Of a stretch of DNA of 64,000 nt, positions 46,601 through 52,324 are shown one piece after another. A program made the position numbers and the translations under genes. Source of the stretch: Pipra filicauda (taxonomy: Eukaryota > Chordata > Aves > Passeriformes > Pipridae). The stretch is taken from assembly GCF_003945595.2 (NCBI RefSeq), contig NW_024104415.1, positions 855,458 through 919,457 of the forward strand, in the 5' to 3' direction. Each line of letters starts with the position of its first letter. The stretch's first letter is position 1. The notes under the pieces were generated by a model. It did not search any database and had not been told where the DNA came from. It saw only the letters and a program-made list of their open reading frames with translations.

Positions 46601-46626
46601 TTATTCAACGTGAGCTTACTGTCTAA
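4595..46626 (+). CDS. LRRC7: LRRC7 (densin-180), 3' part of gene, 18 constitutive exons
   Basis: Gene-level entry. LRRC7/densin is a postsynaptic-density scaffold of the LAP family (16-17 LRRs, LAP-specific domain, long disordered linker, one C-terminal PDZ domain); it is known to bind CaMKII alpha, alpha-actinin and delta-catenin/cadherin complexes. The constitutive exons join without a frameshift at 4595-4658, 7489-7563, 8241-8385, 9297-9369, 11928-12057, 12429-12544, 18865-18934, 20519-20618, 21260-21384, 23485-23685, 29076-29187, 29424-29604, 31145-32822, 38201-38320, 41193-41411, 42704-42796, 45231-45305 and 46519-46626. Together they give about 1227 codons plus stop, so roughly the first 200 residues (N-terminal cysteine region and first LRRs) lie left of the window. 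The protein is recognised through strings such as [31 protein letters not shown] and [15 protein letters not shown]. Two optional in-frame exons are listed separately. The paralogue ERBIN was considered, but the linker motifs are those of densin. Confidence 0.96.
5064..5225 (+). mobile_element. CR1 fragment
   Basis: Contains 'ccccatccctggaaatgtcc', 'ggacagggcttggagcaacc' and the 'gtgtccctgcccatg' block. The tail is degraded. Confidence 0.8.
7489..7563 (+). CDS. LRRC7: LRRC7 exon W2 (LRR)
   Basis: 75 nt, 25 codons, phase 0 at both ends, acceptor 'tttttttctcag', donor 'gtatgg'. It reads [20 protein letters not shown] followed by QVLPG, a canonical LRR with the LP turn. The intron 7564-8240 carries a diverged 191-bp tandem duplication, described separately. 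Confidence 0.94.
7665..8072. repeat. Diverged tandem duplication, period about 191 bp
   Basis: 'ttttgagtgaatatccctt' occurs at 7771 and 7962, and 'aataaaagtta' at 7690 and 7882. Long stretches between and after these align as well ('tccaaatggagaaataacac' against 'tccagatggagaaataatac'). The two copies adjoin inside an LRRC7 intron and end about 170 bp before exon W3. Confidence 0.85.
8241..8385 (+). CDS. LRRC7: LRRC7 exon W3 (two LRRs)
   Basis: 145 nt, 48 codons plus one base, acceptor 'gtgctattaag' (weak pyrimidine tract), donor 'gtgaga'. It begins [20 protein letters not shown] and ends [12 protein letters not shown], giving two LRR cores ([11 protein letters not shown] and [11 protein letters not shown]). 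The final G joins the next exon to make Gly. The intron 8386-9296 is extremely AT-rich and contains a perfect 13-bp hairpin at 8929-8958. Confidence 0.94.
8929..8958. repeat. Perfect 13-bp inverted repeat, 4-base loop
   Basis: AATTATCTATTAA at 8929-8941 and TTAATAGATAATT at 8946-8958 are exact reverse complements around GACA. It lies in a very AT-rich intron. Confidence 0.8.
9297..9369 (+). CDS. LRRC7: LRRC7 exon W4 (LRR)
   Basis: 73 nt, acceptor 'cctgctctctag', donor 'gtgcgt'. After two bases that complete Gly it encodes [20 protein letters not shown] followed by AIG, one LRR, and leaves AA for a split Asn codon. The following intron, 9370-11927, holds three CR1 fragments (10296-10334, 10373-10488, 11587-11790) and no recognised exon. 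Confidence 0.93.
10296..10334 (+). mobile_element. Short CR1 fragment
   Basis: 'gttgtgccaggggaagttta' followed by 'ggttggacctcatgagg', an internal CR1 segment. It is followed 39 bases later by a CR1 piece in the opposite orientation. Confidence 0.6.
10373..10488 (-). mobile_element. CR1 3' fragment, reverse
   Basis: Reverse copy beginning 'agaatcccagactggtttgg' and running to 'aagccctgtccaacctgg'. Confidence 0.82.
11587..11790 (+). mobile_element. CR1 fragment lacking the 3' tail
   Basis: Contains 'ccactgccagagggcagggt', 'gtgaggccctggcacagatt', 'gctgccccatccctggaagt' and 'gcttggagcaacctggt'. It stops before the usual tail. Confidence 0.82.
11928..12057 (+). CDS. LRRC7: LRRC7 exon W5 (two LRRs)
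   Basis: 130 nt, acceptor 'acaattccag', donor 'gtgaga'. Read with the split Asn it begins [20 protein letters not shown] and ends [13 protein letters not shown], two LRRs. It ends in phase 0. The short intron 12058-12428 (371 bp) shows nothing notable. Confidence 0.95.
12429..12544 (+). CDS. LRRC7: LRRC7 exon W6 (two LRRs)
   Basis: 116 nt, acceptor 'cattccgcag', donor 'gtacag'. It encodes [20 protein letters not shown], then [18 protein letters not shown] and the first two bases of an Arg codon: two LRRs. The following intron, 12545-18864 (6.3 kb), carries two CR1 pieces, an inverted-repeat element at 16957-17135, and a GC-richer block (about 13.8-16.9 kb) in which I recognise no family. Confidence 0.95.
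13549..13783 (+). mobile_element. CR1 fragment
   Basis: Contains 'gaggtttaggttggatatta', 'ggagtccccatccctggaga' and ends 'ggttggacttaatggtctca' plus 'tataactctgtgat'. Confidence 0.8.
15536..15560. repeat. Short tandem repeat (agtaaca)
   Basis: Three consecutive 'agtaaca' units. Confidence 0.6.
16957..17135. mobile_element. Inverted-repeat element with 40-bp ends (family unknown)
   Basis: The left end begins GTGACTTACCAGTAACCG and the right end, reverse complemented, begins GTTACTTACCAGTAACCG. About 30 of the first 40 positions agree, so these are terminal inverted repeats around a core of about 100 bp. It resembles a widespread old repeat of reptile genomes that I remember only by its ends; no target-site duplication is clear. 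A MITE-like or ancient DNA-element origin is inferred. Confidence 0.6.
17990..18226 (+). mobile_element. CR1 fragment
   Basis: Contains 'gcaggtttaggtgggatatt', 'ccatccctggaagtgtccaa', 'ggacggggcttggagcaacc' and 'ggtccctcccaaccaaaacc'. Confidence 0.85.
18865..18934 (+). CDS. LRRC7: LRRC7 exon W7 (last LRRs)
   Basis: 70 nt, acceptor 'atcatttacag', donor 'gtaatg'. With the split Arg it reads [20 protein letters not shown] followed by SDNQ, the last LRR of the domain. It ends in phase 0. The intron 18935-20518 is plain AT-rich sequence in which nothing was recognised. Confidence 0.94.
20519..20618 (+). CDS. LRRC7: LRRC7 exon W8 (LAP-specific segment a)
   Basis: 100 nt, acceptor 'cctctccag', donor 'gtaaaa'. 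It encodes [20 protein letters not shown] then [13 protein letters not shown], the conserved C-terminal cap and LAP-specific region just after the LRRs in densin, ERBIN and Scribble. One base is left for a split Asp codon. The intron 20619-21259 shows nothing recognisable. Confidence 0.95.
21260..21384 (+). CDS. LRRC7: LRRC7 exon W9 (LAP-specific, acidic)
   Basis: 125 nt, acceptor 'cctttctctgcag', donor 'gtatgt'. It reads (D)[19 protein letters not shown], then [20 protein letters not shown] and VK. It ends in phase 0. Mammalian LRRC7 has an extra optional exon after this point; I did not find a counterpart in 21385-23484, which holds only a CR1 fragment (21637-21725) and AT-rich sequence. 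Confidence 0.95.
21637..21725 (+). mobile_element. CR1 fragment
   Basis: Contains 'ccaggttggacagggcttgg' and 'gtgtccctgcccatggcagt'. It lacks the 3' tail. Confidence 0.8.
23485..23685 (+). CDS. LRRC7: LRRC7 exon W10 (LAP-specific segment b)
   Basis: 201 nt, 67 codons, phase 0 at both ends, acceptor 'gtgaatgttcag', donor 'gtaatg'. It begins [20 protein letters not shown] and ends [12 protein letters not shown]. The PTPYPEDLK motif is the LAP-specific signature shared with ERBIN. The 5.4-kb gap to the next constitutive exon contains one clear in-frame cassette (27103-27225), one doubtful 55-nt exon (25838-25892) and a CR1 fragment. Confidence 0.95.
25838..25892 (+). CDS. Candidate 55-nt LRRC7 exon, frame-breaking (doubtful)
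   Basis: A good acceptor ('gcttttcag') and a good donor ('attgcag' then 'gtgtgt') enclose 55 nt that read [18 protein letters not shown] in the incoming phase 0. The length is 18 codons plus one base, so joining it to either downstream exon shifts the frame, and unspliced it meets TAG 15-17 bases past the donor. It could be a poison exon, an alternative last exon, or chance. There is no conservation evidence available to me. Confidence 0.25.
26358..26521 (+). mobile_element. CR1 3' fragment
   Basis: Runs from 'gagaagctgtggctgcccca' through 'aaggtccctttcaacccaaa' to 'ccattctgggattctatgg'. Confidence 0.87.
27103..27225 (+). CDS. LRRC7: LRRC7 optional cassette exon C1 (41 aa, charged)
   Basis: 123 nt, exactly 41 codons, phase 0 at both ends, acceptor 'ttgggattccag', donor 'gtacaa'. 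It encodes a Glu/Lys/Ser-rich segment starting [13 protein letters not shown] and ending [11 protein letters not shown], with no stop in that frame. Inclusion between W10 and W11 keeps the LRRC7 frame. I do not remember this segment from the commonly shown densin isoform, so it is a prediction from splice sites, phase and composition. The coding frame also stays open upstream of the acceptor, a small weakness of the argument. Confidence 0.6.
28997..29094 (+). repeat. 49-bp tandem duplication of a 3' splice site
   Basis: Copy 1 (28997-29045) and copy 2 (29046-29094) match at about 38 of 49 positions. Both contain a 'tcag' acceptor followed by 'gatgcct'. Copy 2 carries the real start of LRRC7 exon W11. 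Confidence 0.85.
29076..29187 (+). CDS. LRRC7: LRRC7 exon W11
   Basis: 112 nt, acceptor 'tatattcctcag', donor 'gtactg'. It encodes [20 protein letters not shown], then [17 protein letters not shown] and one base of a split Glu codon. It is linker sequence between the LAP-specific region and the disordered tail. Its acceptor and first codons are copied 49 bp upstream (see findings); the copy would shift the frame, so the downstream acceptor is chosen. Confidence 0.95.
29309..29330. repeat. (CA)11 microsatellite
   Basis: Uninterrupted CA run in the 236-bp intron between LRRC7 exons W11 and W12. Confidence 0.9.
29424..29604 (+). CDS. LRRC7: LRRC7 exon W12 (Ser-rich linker)
   Basis: 181 nt, acceptor 'tgttttgtttcag', donor 'gtgtga'. 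It reads (E)[19 protein letters not shown], then [20 protein letters not shown] and ends AVNNSLWGN plus two bases of Arg. It is a Ser-rich, probably phosphorylated, disordered linker. The preceding 236-bp intron holds a (CA)11 run. The intron 29605-31144 contains two CR1 copies that fill about 40% of it. Confidence 0.95.
29683..29875 (+). mobile_element. CR1 3' end
   Basis: Contains 'agagggtggttgggcactga', 'ggttggactcgatgatcctg' and 'cccttccaactcagcatatt'. It is the same subfamily as the pieces at 1, 30612 and 45366. Confidence 0.88.
30612..31067 (+). mobile_element. CR1 copy, about 455 bp
   Basis: The longest CR1 of this lineage in the window. It runs from the 'gtccagaggagggcaaagga' region through 'ggcctgaagttgtgtcaggg' to the tail 'cagattctgtgactctgtga'. 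It ends 77 bases before LRRC7 exon W13. Confidence 0.88.
31145..32822 (+). CDS. LRRC7: LRRC7 giant exon W13 (disordered linker, 559 codons)
   Basis: 1678 nt, acceptor 'cttgtctttgcag', donor 'gtatgt' after ...EARRLDR. This is the large disordered, Ser/Pro-rich region of densin that holds partner-binding sites. Recognised strings are [80 protein letters not shown] and [20 protein letters not shown]. Residues encoded at 31383-31445 ([21 protein letters not shown] less its last residue in this notation) correspond, as I recall, to the internal CaMKII-docking segment of rat densin. The 3' half is much richer in G, C and CpG than the 5' half. The codons run open from the acceptor to the donor with no stop. 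Confidence 0.97.
32823..38200 (+). other. LRRC7: LRRC7 introns around cassette C2
   Basis: Apart from the cassette exon at 34418-34567 I see no gene here. No CR1 copy was recognised, which makes it one of the longest CR1-free stretches of the window. A frame following an acceptor-like 'gctttcag' at 36486 was examined and rejected. Confidence 0.6.
34418..34567 (+). CDS. LRRC7: LRRC7 cassette exon C2 (50 aa, C-terminal linker)
   Basis: 150 nt, 50 codons, phase 0 at both ends, acceptor 'cctctactcag', donor 'gtaagt' (perfect). It encodes [40 protein letters not shown] and [10 protein letters not shown]. The strings [16 protein letters not shown] and QELPL are known from alternatively spliced forms of mammalian densin, in which this part of the tail is variable between brain isoforms. 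Skipping it joins W13 to W14 in frame. Confidence 0.85.
38201..38320 (+). CDS. LRRC7: LRRC7 exon W14
   Basis: 120 nt, 40 codons, phase 0 at both ends, acceptor 'tttgtgcaacag', donor 'gtaagg'. It reads [20 protein letters not shown], then [20 protein letters not shown]. It is C-terminal linker, well matched to mammalian densin; the exon is CpG-rich. The following intron, 38321-41192, has a GA-rich run (39154-39183), a short reverse CR1 piece (40154-40208) and no other recognised feature. Confidence 0.95.
39154..39183. repeat. GA-rich (gag/gga) run
   Basis: Imperfect GAG/GGA triplets in the intron after LRRC7 exon W14. Confidence 0.75.
40154..40208 (-). mobile_element. Short reverse CR1-like piece
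   Basis: 'gtagaatcatgggatcattt' followed by 'gatctccaagatcattgagt' resembles the reverse of a CR1-type 3' tail. Confidence 0.55.
41193..41411 (+). CDS. LRRC7: LRRC7 exon W15
   Basis: 219 nt, 73 codons, phase 0 at both ends, acceptor 'ttgcccacag', donor 'gtgaga'. It starts [20 protein letters not shown], continues [16 protein letters not shown] and ends [13 protein letters not shown], immediately before the PDZ domain. The intron 41412-42703 begins with a 20-bp minisatellite (41525-41624); the rest shows nothing recognisable. Confidence 0.95.
41525..41624. repeat. 20-bp minisatellite, five units
   Basis: Units of exactly 20 bp at 41525, 41545, 41565, 41585 and 41605, based on GGAGCTCTGGTTGNNCTGGG, 114 bases after the donor of LRRC7 exon W15. 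Confidence 0.88.
42704..42796 (+). CDS. LRRC7: LRRC7 exon W16 (PDZ domain, ligand-binding loop)
   Basis: 93 nt, 31 codons, phase 0 at both ends, acceptor 'tttctaacctag', donor 'gtatgt'. It encodes [20 protein letters not shown] followed by [21 protein letters not shown] is the carboxylate-binding loop and beta-B strand of a PDZ domain. In densin this domain binds alpha-actinin and other C-terminal ligands. The intron 42797-45230 has a 32-bp tandem duplication and a T/G-rich run near its start and a CR1 fragment at 43797-43886. Confidence 0.96.
42840..42903. repeat. 32-bp tandem duplication
   Basis: Two adjacent units (42840-42871 and 42872-42903) differ at three positions; the core is 'atgagtgagatgttta'. 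They begin 44 bases after the donor of the PDZ exon W16. Confidence 0.85.
42946..43003. repeat. T/G-rich low-complexity tract
   Basis: Runs of T broken by G, including a block of seven Gs, in the intron after W16. Confidence 0.75.
43797..43886 (+). mobile_element. CR1 3' fragment
   Basis: 'gtgtccttgcccattgcagg', then 'gatccctcccaacccaaacc' and 'tctgggattctgggatt'. Confidence 0.8.
45231..45305 (+). CDS. LRRC7: LRRC7 exon W17 (PDZ domain, middle)
   Basis: 75 nt, 25 codons, phase 0 at both ends, acceptor 'ctttgacttatag', donor 'gtacag'. It encodes [20 protein letters not shown], then DKILQ, the central strands and the GDKIL turn of the PDZ fold. The following intron, 45306-46518, is about half CR1 (45366-45621 and 45707-46025). 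Confidence 0.96.
45366..45621 (+). mobile_element. CR1 3' end
   Basis: Contains 'gcctgaagttgtgtcagggc', 'gggttggactcaacggtcct' and the tail 'gatattctgtgattctgtga'. Confidence 0.88.
45707..46025 (+). mobile_element. CR1 fragment, 5' portion
   Basis: Contains 'cactgatgtccccctgcact' and 'gagcagctgagggagctggg' with 'ggctcagcctgggaaggagg', the region upstream of the CR1 tail. It stops without the tail, 85 bases after another CR1. Confidence 0.78.
46519..46626 (+). CDS. LRRC7: LRRC7 last coding exon W18 (PDZ end and stop)
   Basis: Acceptor 'tgtccctgttgcag'; 35 codons, then TAA at 46624-46626. It encodes [20 protein letters not shown], then [15 protein letters not shown]. The HEKAV helix carries the His at the start of alpha-B that is usual in class I PDZ domains. 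The protein ends in ELTV, as in mammalian densin. Confidence 0.96.
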   Translation, partial: ANGHSFVHMEHEKAVLLLKSFQNTVDLVIQRELTV

Positions 46627-47281
46627 ATATTTTTTTATAAATAGTAAATATGTCTAGCCAGATCTAATGTTCAAACAGATTTATACATAGGAAACCAATT
46701 TTTTGCCAATTGCTGGACCAATGGCAAACAGTAGTGCCAAATGTATAATACTCTATGTTAGTACCAATCATCGGGAAAAATATATTAACTATATAAATAT
46801 ATTGTTCATGTGGCTCCGTATTAGTTTTACTTGTCAGCCTCTGGCTGTGCATTGGTGCGTTTTTTTAATCAAGTTACTTCTTAAAGTCGATTTCATATGA
46901 TTTCAGAACACAGAAGCACATACAAATCCTTTAGGAATTCTGCTGTCCATCAGAAACACTGCCTCAGAGTTGTATATGCCTTTATAAAGATGAACTATAT
47001 TAACCTGTACTTCCCATGAAATATTTCTATCATGTCACATACAAAAGTATAGAGAAAAAATATTTTCATAAACACCTCAAAGAAAGTATATATTAAATTA
47101 AATTTAATAATGTTCATTTATTTTCAATGCAAAGATATTCTATGCCTTATGAAAATACCTGTACATATGCCGTGTGTATAGTTGGCTCCGTAGGGATCAG
47201 GAACAATTCATATACAGGGTGAGAGACTTCTGAAATTGAACTCTGGGACCTCGGTACAAAAACCCACATGGAAATGGGTGA

Positions 47282-47486
47282 ACTTCCTTTGGAATGGGTT
47301 AAAACTTCCTTTAGGATGTGTTAACTTCCTTTGGAATGGGCCAGGTTGGATGGACCTTGGAGTGACCTGGTCTAATGGAAGGTGTCTCTGCCTATGGCAG
47401 GGGATGGAATGGGATGAGCTCTAAGGTCCCTTCCAAGCCAAACCATTCTATGATTCTATGATTCTGACTTCCTTTGGAATGGGTTA
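47282..47486. repeat. Four dispersed 'acttcctttggaatgggtta' units
   Basis: Units at 47282, 47304 (diverged), 47324 and 47467. The third and fourth sit directly on either side of a CR1 fragment in the probable LRRC7 3' UTR. Confidence 0.8.
47341..47466 (+). mobile_element. CR1 3' fragment inside probable LRRC7 3' UTR
   Basis: Begins 'ccaggttggatggaccttgg' and ends with two copies of the CR1 octamer ('attctatgattctatgattc'). Both sides carry 'acttcctttggaatggg'. Confidence 0.87.
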
Positions 47487-48805
47487 ATCCCTTTGGTTTG
47501 GCACTTCCCATGGATTCCATGTGCACACACTACAGGAGAACCCCGAGGACAGGCAGGTTTGGCGCACAGATGGAGGAAGGTTGTGATGGTGGCAGTAAAA
47601 CTTCTTTTGTTGCTGCTAATTTTATTATTTCACTTTTTTAATTTCCAATTTGAGGCCCTTTACTCACATCCCCCATTCCCATGGACATTGTTGTGTATCT
47701 TCACTGGCTCCAGGCTGGGCCGGGCCCTGCTTGGGATATTCCCATCGGGGAGGATTTATGTGATCCTTGATTTGATCAGGAGTCCTTTACAGGGAATGGG
47801 AGCAGGTTTGAGAGCTGACACATCCCAGGGAGCAGCAGGTGACACTGAGTGACACCAAGCCAGCCTGGGAGGAGCGTTCCCAGCTCAGGGCACAGTGTGA
47901 CAACCTCTCAGGTCCAAGTCCTGGTACTGCTCCCAACAAAGAGAGTCCTGACAGCTGCTGGTGGTTCAGGGCTCCAGCATGGTTATACCTGATAGCAAGA
48001 TGGAAAAACACAGGGAAACCTCCCTTCAGGTATTTTCAGGGGATCCCATTTCCCTGAGAAAGGGCTGAGGGAGAGCTGGCACCGGGCTTGTCTGTGGCCG
48101 GGCTCATTCCCACCCAAAAATCCCACGTCCAAGGGTGCAGTCACAGCCCACAGACACAGCCAGGAATATTCCACTTCGCTGCTTCCAAGAGCCACTAGGA
48201 ATTCCTAAACCTTCCCTCCCTGGCTGTGGGACCTTTTGGAGCTTTGCTGGGAGCACAGGGACAGAGCTGAGCCCTGGAGAGCTGAGGGGTCCCCCTACAC
48301 AGGGGGTCCTGCACAGGGTGATGGTGGGGGAGGAAAAAGAAAGCAAAAAAGCTGCTTTCAGAAAGCTTTTTTAAATTTTTTTGAGGAAAAAGCCCAGCCC
48401 AGACCCCAGGAAGCCTCCAAGACCCCCCTTTTCCCAGTGCCAGCTCACAGTTCGTATGCAGGTGATGACAAACTACGGGAGTTATCAGCCAGGTGTTCCA
48501 ACAGCAACAATTTAACATCTTCAAATCTTGCTTTTCGAGATGTTTTATAACACATCCACGTCTGCATCTGTGTTTGGTGGCAGTGCCAGCCCCTGGGAGG
48601 GGACAGGAGATGCCAACTGGGGTGGCTGTGCCCAGCCAGTGGCTCTGAGCAGGGACCAGGCAGGACAATACTGGGGGTGAATGGGGCAGCTGAGAGCAGA
48701 GCCAAGGAAATCCAAGGAAAATCCAAGAAAAAAGGAGTATGGAATGTCCAGGATGTTGGTTTGCTGCTGTTAGTGAGCACTTGGAGTGTAAAGATGTTGG
48801 TTAAA

Positions 48806-49139
48806 GCCCCTTCCAGTGCCTGAAGGGACTCCAAGAGAGCTGGAGAGGGACTTTGGACAAGAGCCTGGAGGGACGGGACAAGGGGGAATCACTTCCCACT
48901 GCCAGAGGGCAGAGTTAGATGGGATGTTGGGGAGAAATTCCTGTCTCTGAGGGTGGTGAGGCCCTGGCACAGGTTGCCCAGAGAAGCTGTGGCTGCCCCG
49001 TCCCTAGGAGTGTCCAAGGCCAGGTTGGACAGGGCTTGGAGCAACCTGGGATAGTGGAAGCTGTCCCTGCCCATGGCAGAGAGTAGGACTGGATGAGCTT
49101 TAAGGTCTCTTCCAACCCAAACCAATCTGGGATTCTGTG
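48806..49139 (+). mobile_element. CR1 3' fragment
   Basis: From 'ccccttccagtgcctgaagg' through 'ccactgccagagggcagagt' and 'ggttggacagggcttggagc' to 'aaccaatctgggattctgtg'. Confidence 0.88.
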
Positions 49140-49557
49140 AAACCTCTCTGCTGTAATATAGCATTAATTACCCTACGCAATCAAAAATGCTTATTTATAG
49201 ATGTGTATATATCTGATAGGGAGATTTGCAACAGGAAATGCAAACCCTGTATTAAATTACAAAGGCACACATTTGGATCAGCTGAGACAGGCCACGGTGT
49301 CAGACCTGGGTCTGTACAGGATCAGTGGGGATCAAGGTGGTTATTCCTGGGAATTGTTTGTGGCAGGAGAAGGGCCGGAGCCAGGGCTGTGCTGCCCAGT
49401 CCAGCTCAGGACACGGGGGGGGTGGTCCATGTCCCCCCAGCCAGGCAGACCCTGTCCAACAGGATCAGGGTTGGACATGGGTCACACACAGGCACAGGAG
49501 GTGACAGGGCTGTGGAGTCACCACCCACCTTGGCAGGATTTGGCCATAAACACACAA

Positions 49558-49757
49558 GAACTTCCACCTCAACACGAGGTAGAACTTCTTTTCATGGAGG
49601 GTGGCAGAGCCTGGAATAGCTGCCCAGGGAGGGCATCCCAAATCCTGGACACATTCCTCTGTCTCCTGCTCCAGAGGACCCTGCCGGGGCAGGGGGTTGG
49701 ACTGGGTGATCTCCAGAGTTCCCTTCCAACCCCAGCTATCCTGTGATCCTGTGAACT
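49558..49757 (+). mobile_element. CR1-type 3' fragment (different subfamily)
   Basis: Contains 'gagggtggcagagcctggaa', 'gctgcccagggagggcatcc' and 'gggggttggactgggtgatc' with 'ccttccaaccccagctatcc'. A CR1 subfamily is most likely; an LTR of an endogenous retroelement cannot be excluded. Confidence 0.6.
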
Positions 49758-50574
49758 GGTGGGATTTCAGAGTTAGAAATCCCACATTGGGGAAGGTGGG
49801 AATTCTCTCTGCAGTCCGAGCTCCCTGCCCATGGCTGGCATGGCCCCTCCCTTCTCTCCCTTCCAGACTCCACATTCCCTTTTGAAGCGCACAAAGCCGT
49901 CTGGCCTCATCCCCTCATTCCCAGGCACTCAGGCCCTGGGTCATTCCCTGTGGCCGTGCCGATACAACTTTCCGGGCAGTAGTTTGATGGGATACGGATC
50001 CACTGGGGGTTTGGGTGCTTGGGAACAAGGCTGTTGGCACCGTGGGCCACTCCAGGAGCCTGCAGGGCCACTGCCAACCCAATCCCAAAAGGCACCGTTT
50101 TCAAATCATGGAATTGAAATTAAAAAAAACCAGAAAAACGTTTTGCCAATCCCCTTCCTGGATGATTCCAGCCGATTTTGTGGAAGTGACTGAATGACAC
50201 CATTGCATTGTGTGAGGACCCCCAGCCCTGGCACTCAGGGCCTTTGTCTCTGGGCTGCCTCGGTGGCTCATGTCCCCCCCTCGTGTCCCCCCCTCGTGTC
50301 CCCTCCCCGGGCAGGGCACTCGCTCATCACTTCGGTTTTCTACCTGTGAGTACTGTATCCGGTTCAGAACCAACAGCTTCCTTTATTAAAGATTTTACCA
50401 TTTTATAAAAGACATGTTTAATTATGATGGAGATGGCTGTATTGTAATTAATATTTTGAGATAATTGTGATTTTGAGCTTAAATTATATACAGAAATGGT
50501 CATTTTTGTATGTGTTCAAAGATTGCTATATTCCAGATGACTGTACTTTTCAGTTGAATTCCAGTATTCCTGTA

Positions 50575-50580
50575 AATAAA
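50575..50580 (+). terminator. LRRC7: Candidate poly(A) signal, LRRC7 proximal
   Basis: Canonical AATAAA in the AT-rich UTR, about 3.95 kb after the stop codon. It could serve as a proximal site relative to 50978. Confidence 0.45.
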
Positions 50581-50977
50581 GCTGAATGAGGAAATATTTA
50601 CTACTTTATTAACATAGATTGTGAATGTACTTCATGTTTTTTGCAGTATAAAGACTTACTGAACTTGAAAGCTGCTTCATTTTATGTGCAAAAAGGTACT
50701 TCAAAAATTCTATTTTAAATCTATTGATTGAGTGCAATCAACTCTCGTCCCTTGGCACATGCAGGTTGTCCCCTCCCCGTGCCCTGTGGGGCCCCGGCCC
50801 GTGCGTGTGGTGTTGATGCATTTTGCAGATGCTTCTGTCCATAGGGAGCCCAGGGACTGAACCGCCGCTGTGCAGTATTAGCAGAGCCATTTTCGGCTTT
50901 GGTGTACCCAAATTTTTCAGTATTTAAAAAAAAAAAGTGTTTTGAATAACATTAAAAAGTCTCTTTATTGTATAAAT

Positions 50978-50983
50978 AATAAA
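50978..50983 (+). terminator. LRRC7: Candidate poly(A) signal, LRRC7 distal
   Basis: AATAAA within an A/T-rich run, followed about 20-50 bases later by T/G-rich sequence ('tcttttgggtcatttctttg'), the usual downstream element. After it base composition changes to ordinary intergenic sequence. Confidence 0.6.
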
Positions 50984-51000
50984 AACGTCACCTTATTGTA

Positions 51001-52300
51001 ATTCTTTTGGGTCATTTCTTTGCTGTCGGGAAGGATGGAAGGTTTGGGAGGGAGAGGAAGGAGTCGTTGTTCCCCACATCCCACTGGAAGTGGGCCTAGA
51101 AAATTGGGCAACTCTCCTTGCTACTGTGGGACATCAGATAAGGAATGGGAGTGATGCAGCTGGTGAAGAAAACTCAGTGTTTACTGCTTTTGGGGGACAA
51201 ATGGTGTATGAAAAGACAAATGTATGGAAACGAGAGGGCTGGGGTTGAGAGCAACAGCAGTTCCATCATCCAGGGAACTGGATCCACCATCCATCACCCA
51301 GAGCTGCCCATGGCCATGGTGGAGCTCCACCAAAGCCCTCTTTGAGCTTAGTTACCATCATGTATTTCCCACGGGAAACATCCTGCCCTTCCCTTTCCTG
51401 CTCCCCTCCCAGTCCGTCTTTCCACACAGGTCAATACTCTGAATTTCCCCACCAGCCTGGGCAGTTCTGGTCCCCTCCACCAGGACCATGGGGAGGTGCA
51501 GCTGGGGCTGACGTCCCTCAGCCATCCCTGCTCTGGCTGAAAGGCACTTCTTAAACCTGGAGACCTGAGCAGTTTAGTGTATTTTATGTTCATTCTGGAC
51601 ACATTCAAAACCTGGAAAGTTTAGTGTTGAACTGTATTAAATTTTGCTGTGATCCAGAACCTCGAGTGCTGCATCCTGTTCTGGGCCCTCATGACCAGGA
51701 CACTGAGGGGCTGGAGCATGTCCAGGGAAGGGAACAGAGCTGGGGAAGGGTCTGGAGCACCAGGAGCAGCTGAGGGAGCTGGGGGGGCTCAGCCTGGAGA
51801 AAAGGAGGCTCAGGGGGAACCTTCTGGCTCTCTGCAACTCCCTGACAGGAGGGTGGAGCCAGAGGGGGTCGGGCTCTGCTCCCACAGAACAAGACAGGAC
51901 AAGAGGAAATGGCCTCAAGCTGTGCCAGGGGAGGGTCACATTGGACCTCAGGAGGAATTCCTTTCTGGAAAGGATGGTCAGGCATTGGAAGGGGCTGCCC
52001 AGGGAAGTGGTGGAGTCCCCATCCCCAGAGGTATCCAAGGAACAACTGGACATGGCACTCAGTGCTCTGGGCTGGGTGACAAGGTGGGGATCGGGCACAG
52101 GTTGGACTCAAAGCGCTGGGAGGGCTTCTCCAACCTCAGTGATTCTGGGATTCTGTGGTTCTGTTTATAATTAATACCCACACTGCAGCACTGTTATCAT
52201 AAAGGGCATCACTTTCAGGACATGAAAGCGTGTTTAAACAAGAAAAGTATCTCAGTGTTACTGCCTAGAAAACTTAATTACAGCACATGCTTAAAGAACC
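51001..52300. other. Intergenic gap between convergent LRRC7 and LRRC40
   Basis: About 1.3 kb separates the two predicted cleavage sites. It contains unique sequence to about 51650, then a CR1 copy (51655-52162). No gene or RNA was recognised. Confidence 0.6.
51655..52162 (+). mobile_element. CR1 copy between the two genes
   Basis: About 508 bp: 'gagcatgtccagggaaggga', 'gagctgggggggctcagcct', 'ggtggagtccccatccccag' and the tail 'gattctgggattctgtggtt'. Confidence 0.88.
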
Positions 52301-52324
52301 CAAGCCAGACATCCAAGGGACACA

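Larger units (their letters stand above)
46627..51000 (+). other. LRRC7: Probable LRRC7 3' UTR
   Basis: AT-rich sequence follows the stop directly, and no intron signal is needed. The segments 46627-47230 and 50340-51000 look like ordinary unique UTR. Between them are CR1 pieces (47341-47466, 48806-49139, 49558-49757) and GC-richer sequence with only shadow reading frames. ATTAAA lies at 47092-47097 and 50385-50390, and AATAAA at 50575-50580 and 50978-50983. The extent is inferred, since no transcript evidence is available. Confidence 0.6.

Noticed and set aside
48195..50193. Several 100-180 codon frames after the LRRC7 stop
   Set aside because: They cover CR1 pieces and probable UTR, lie in all frames, and show no homology that I recognise.
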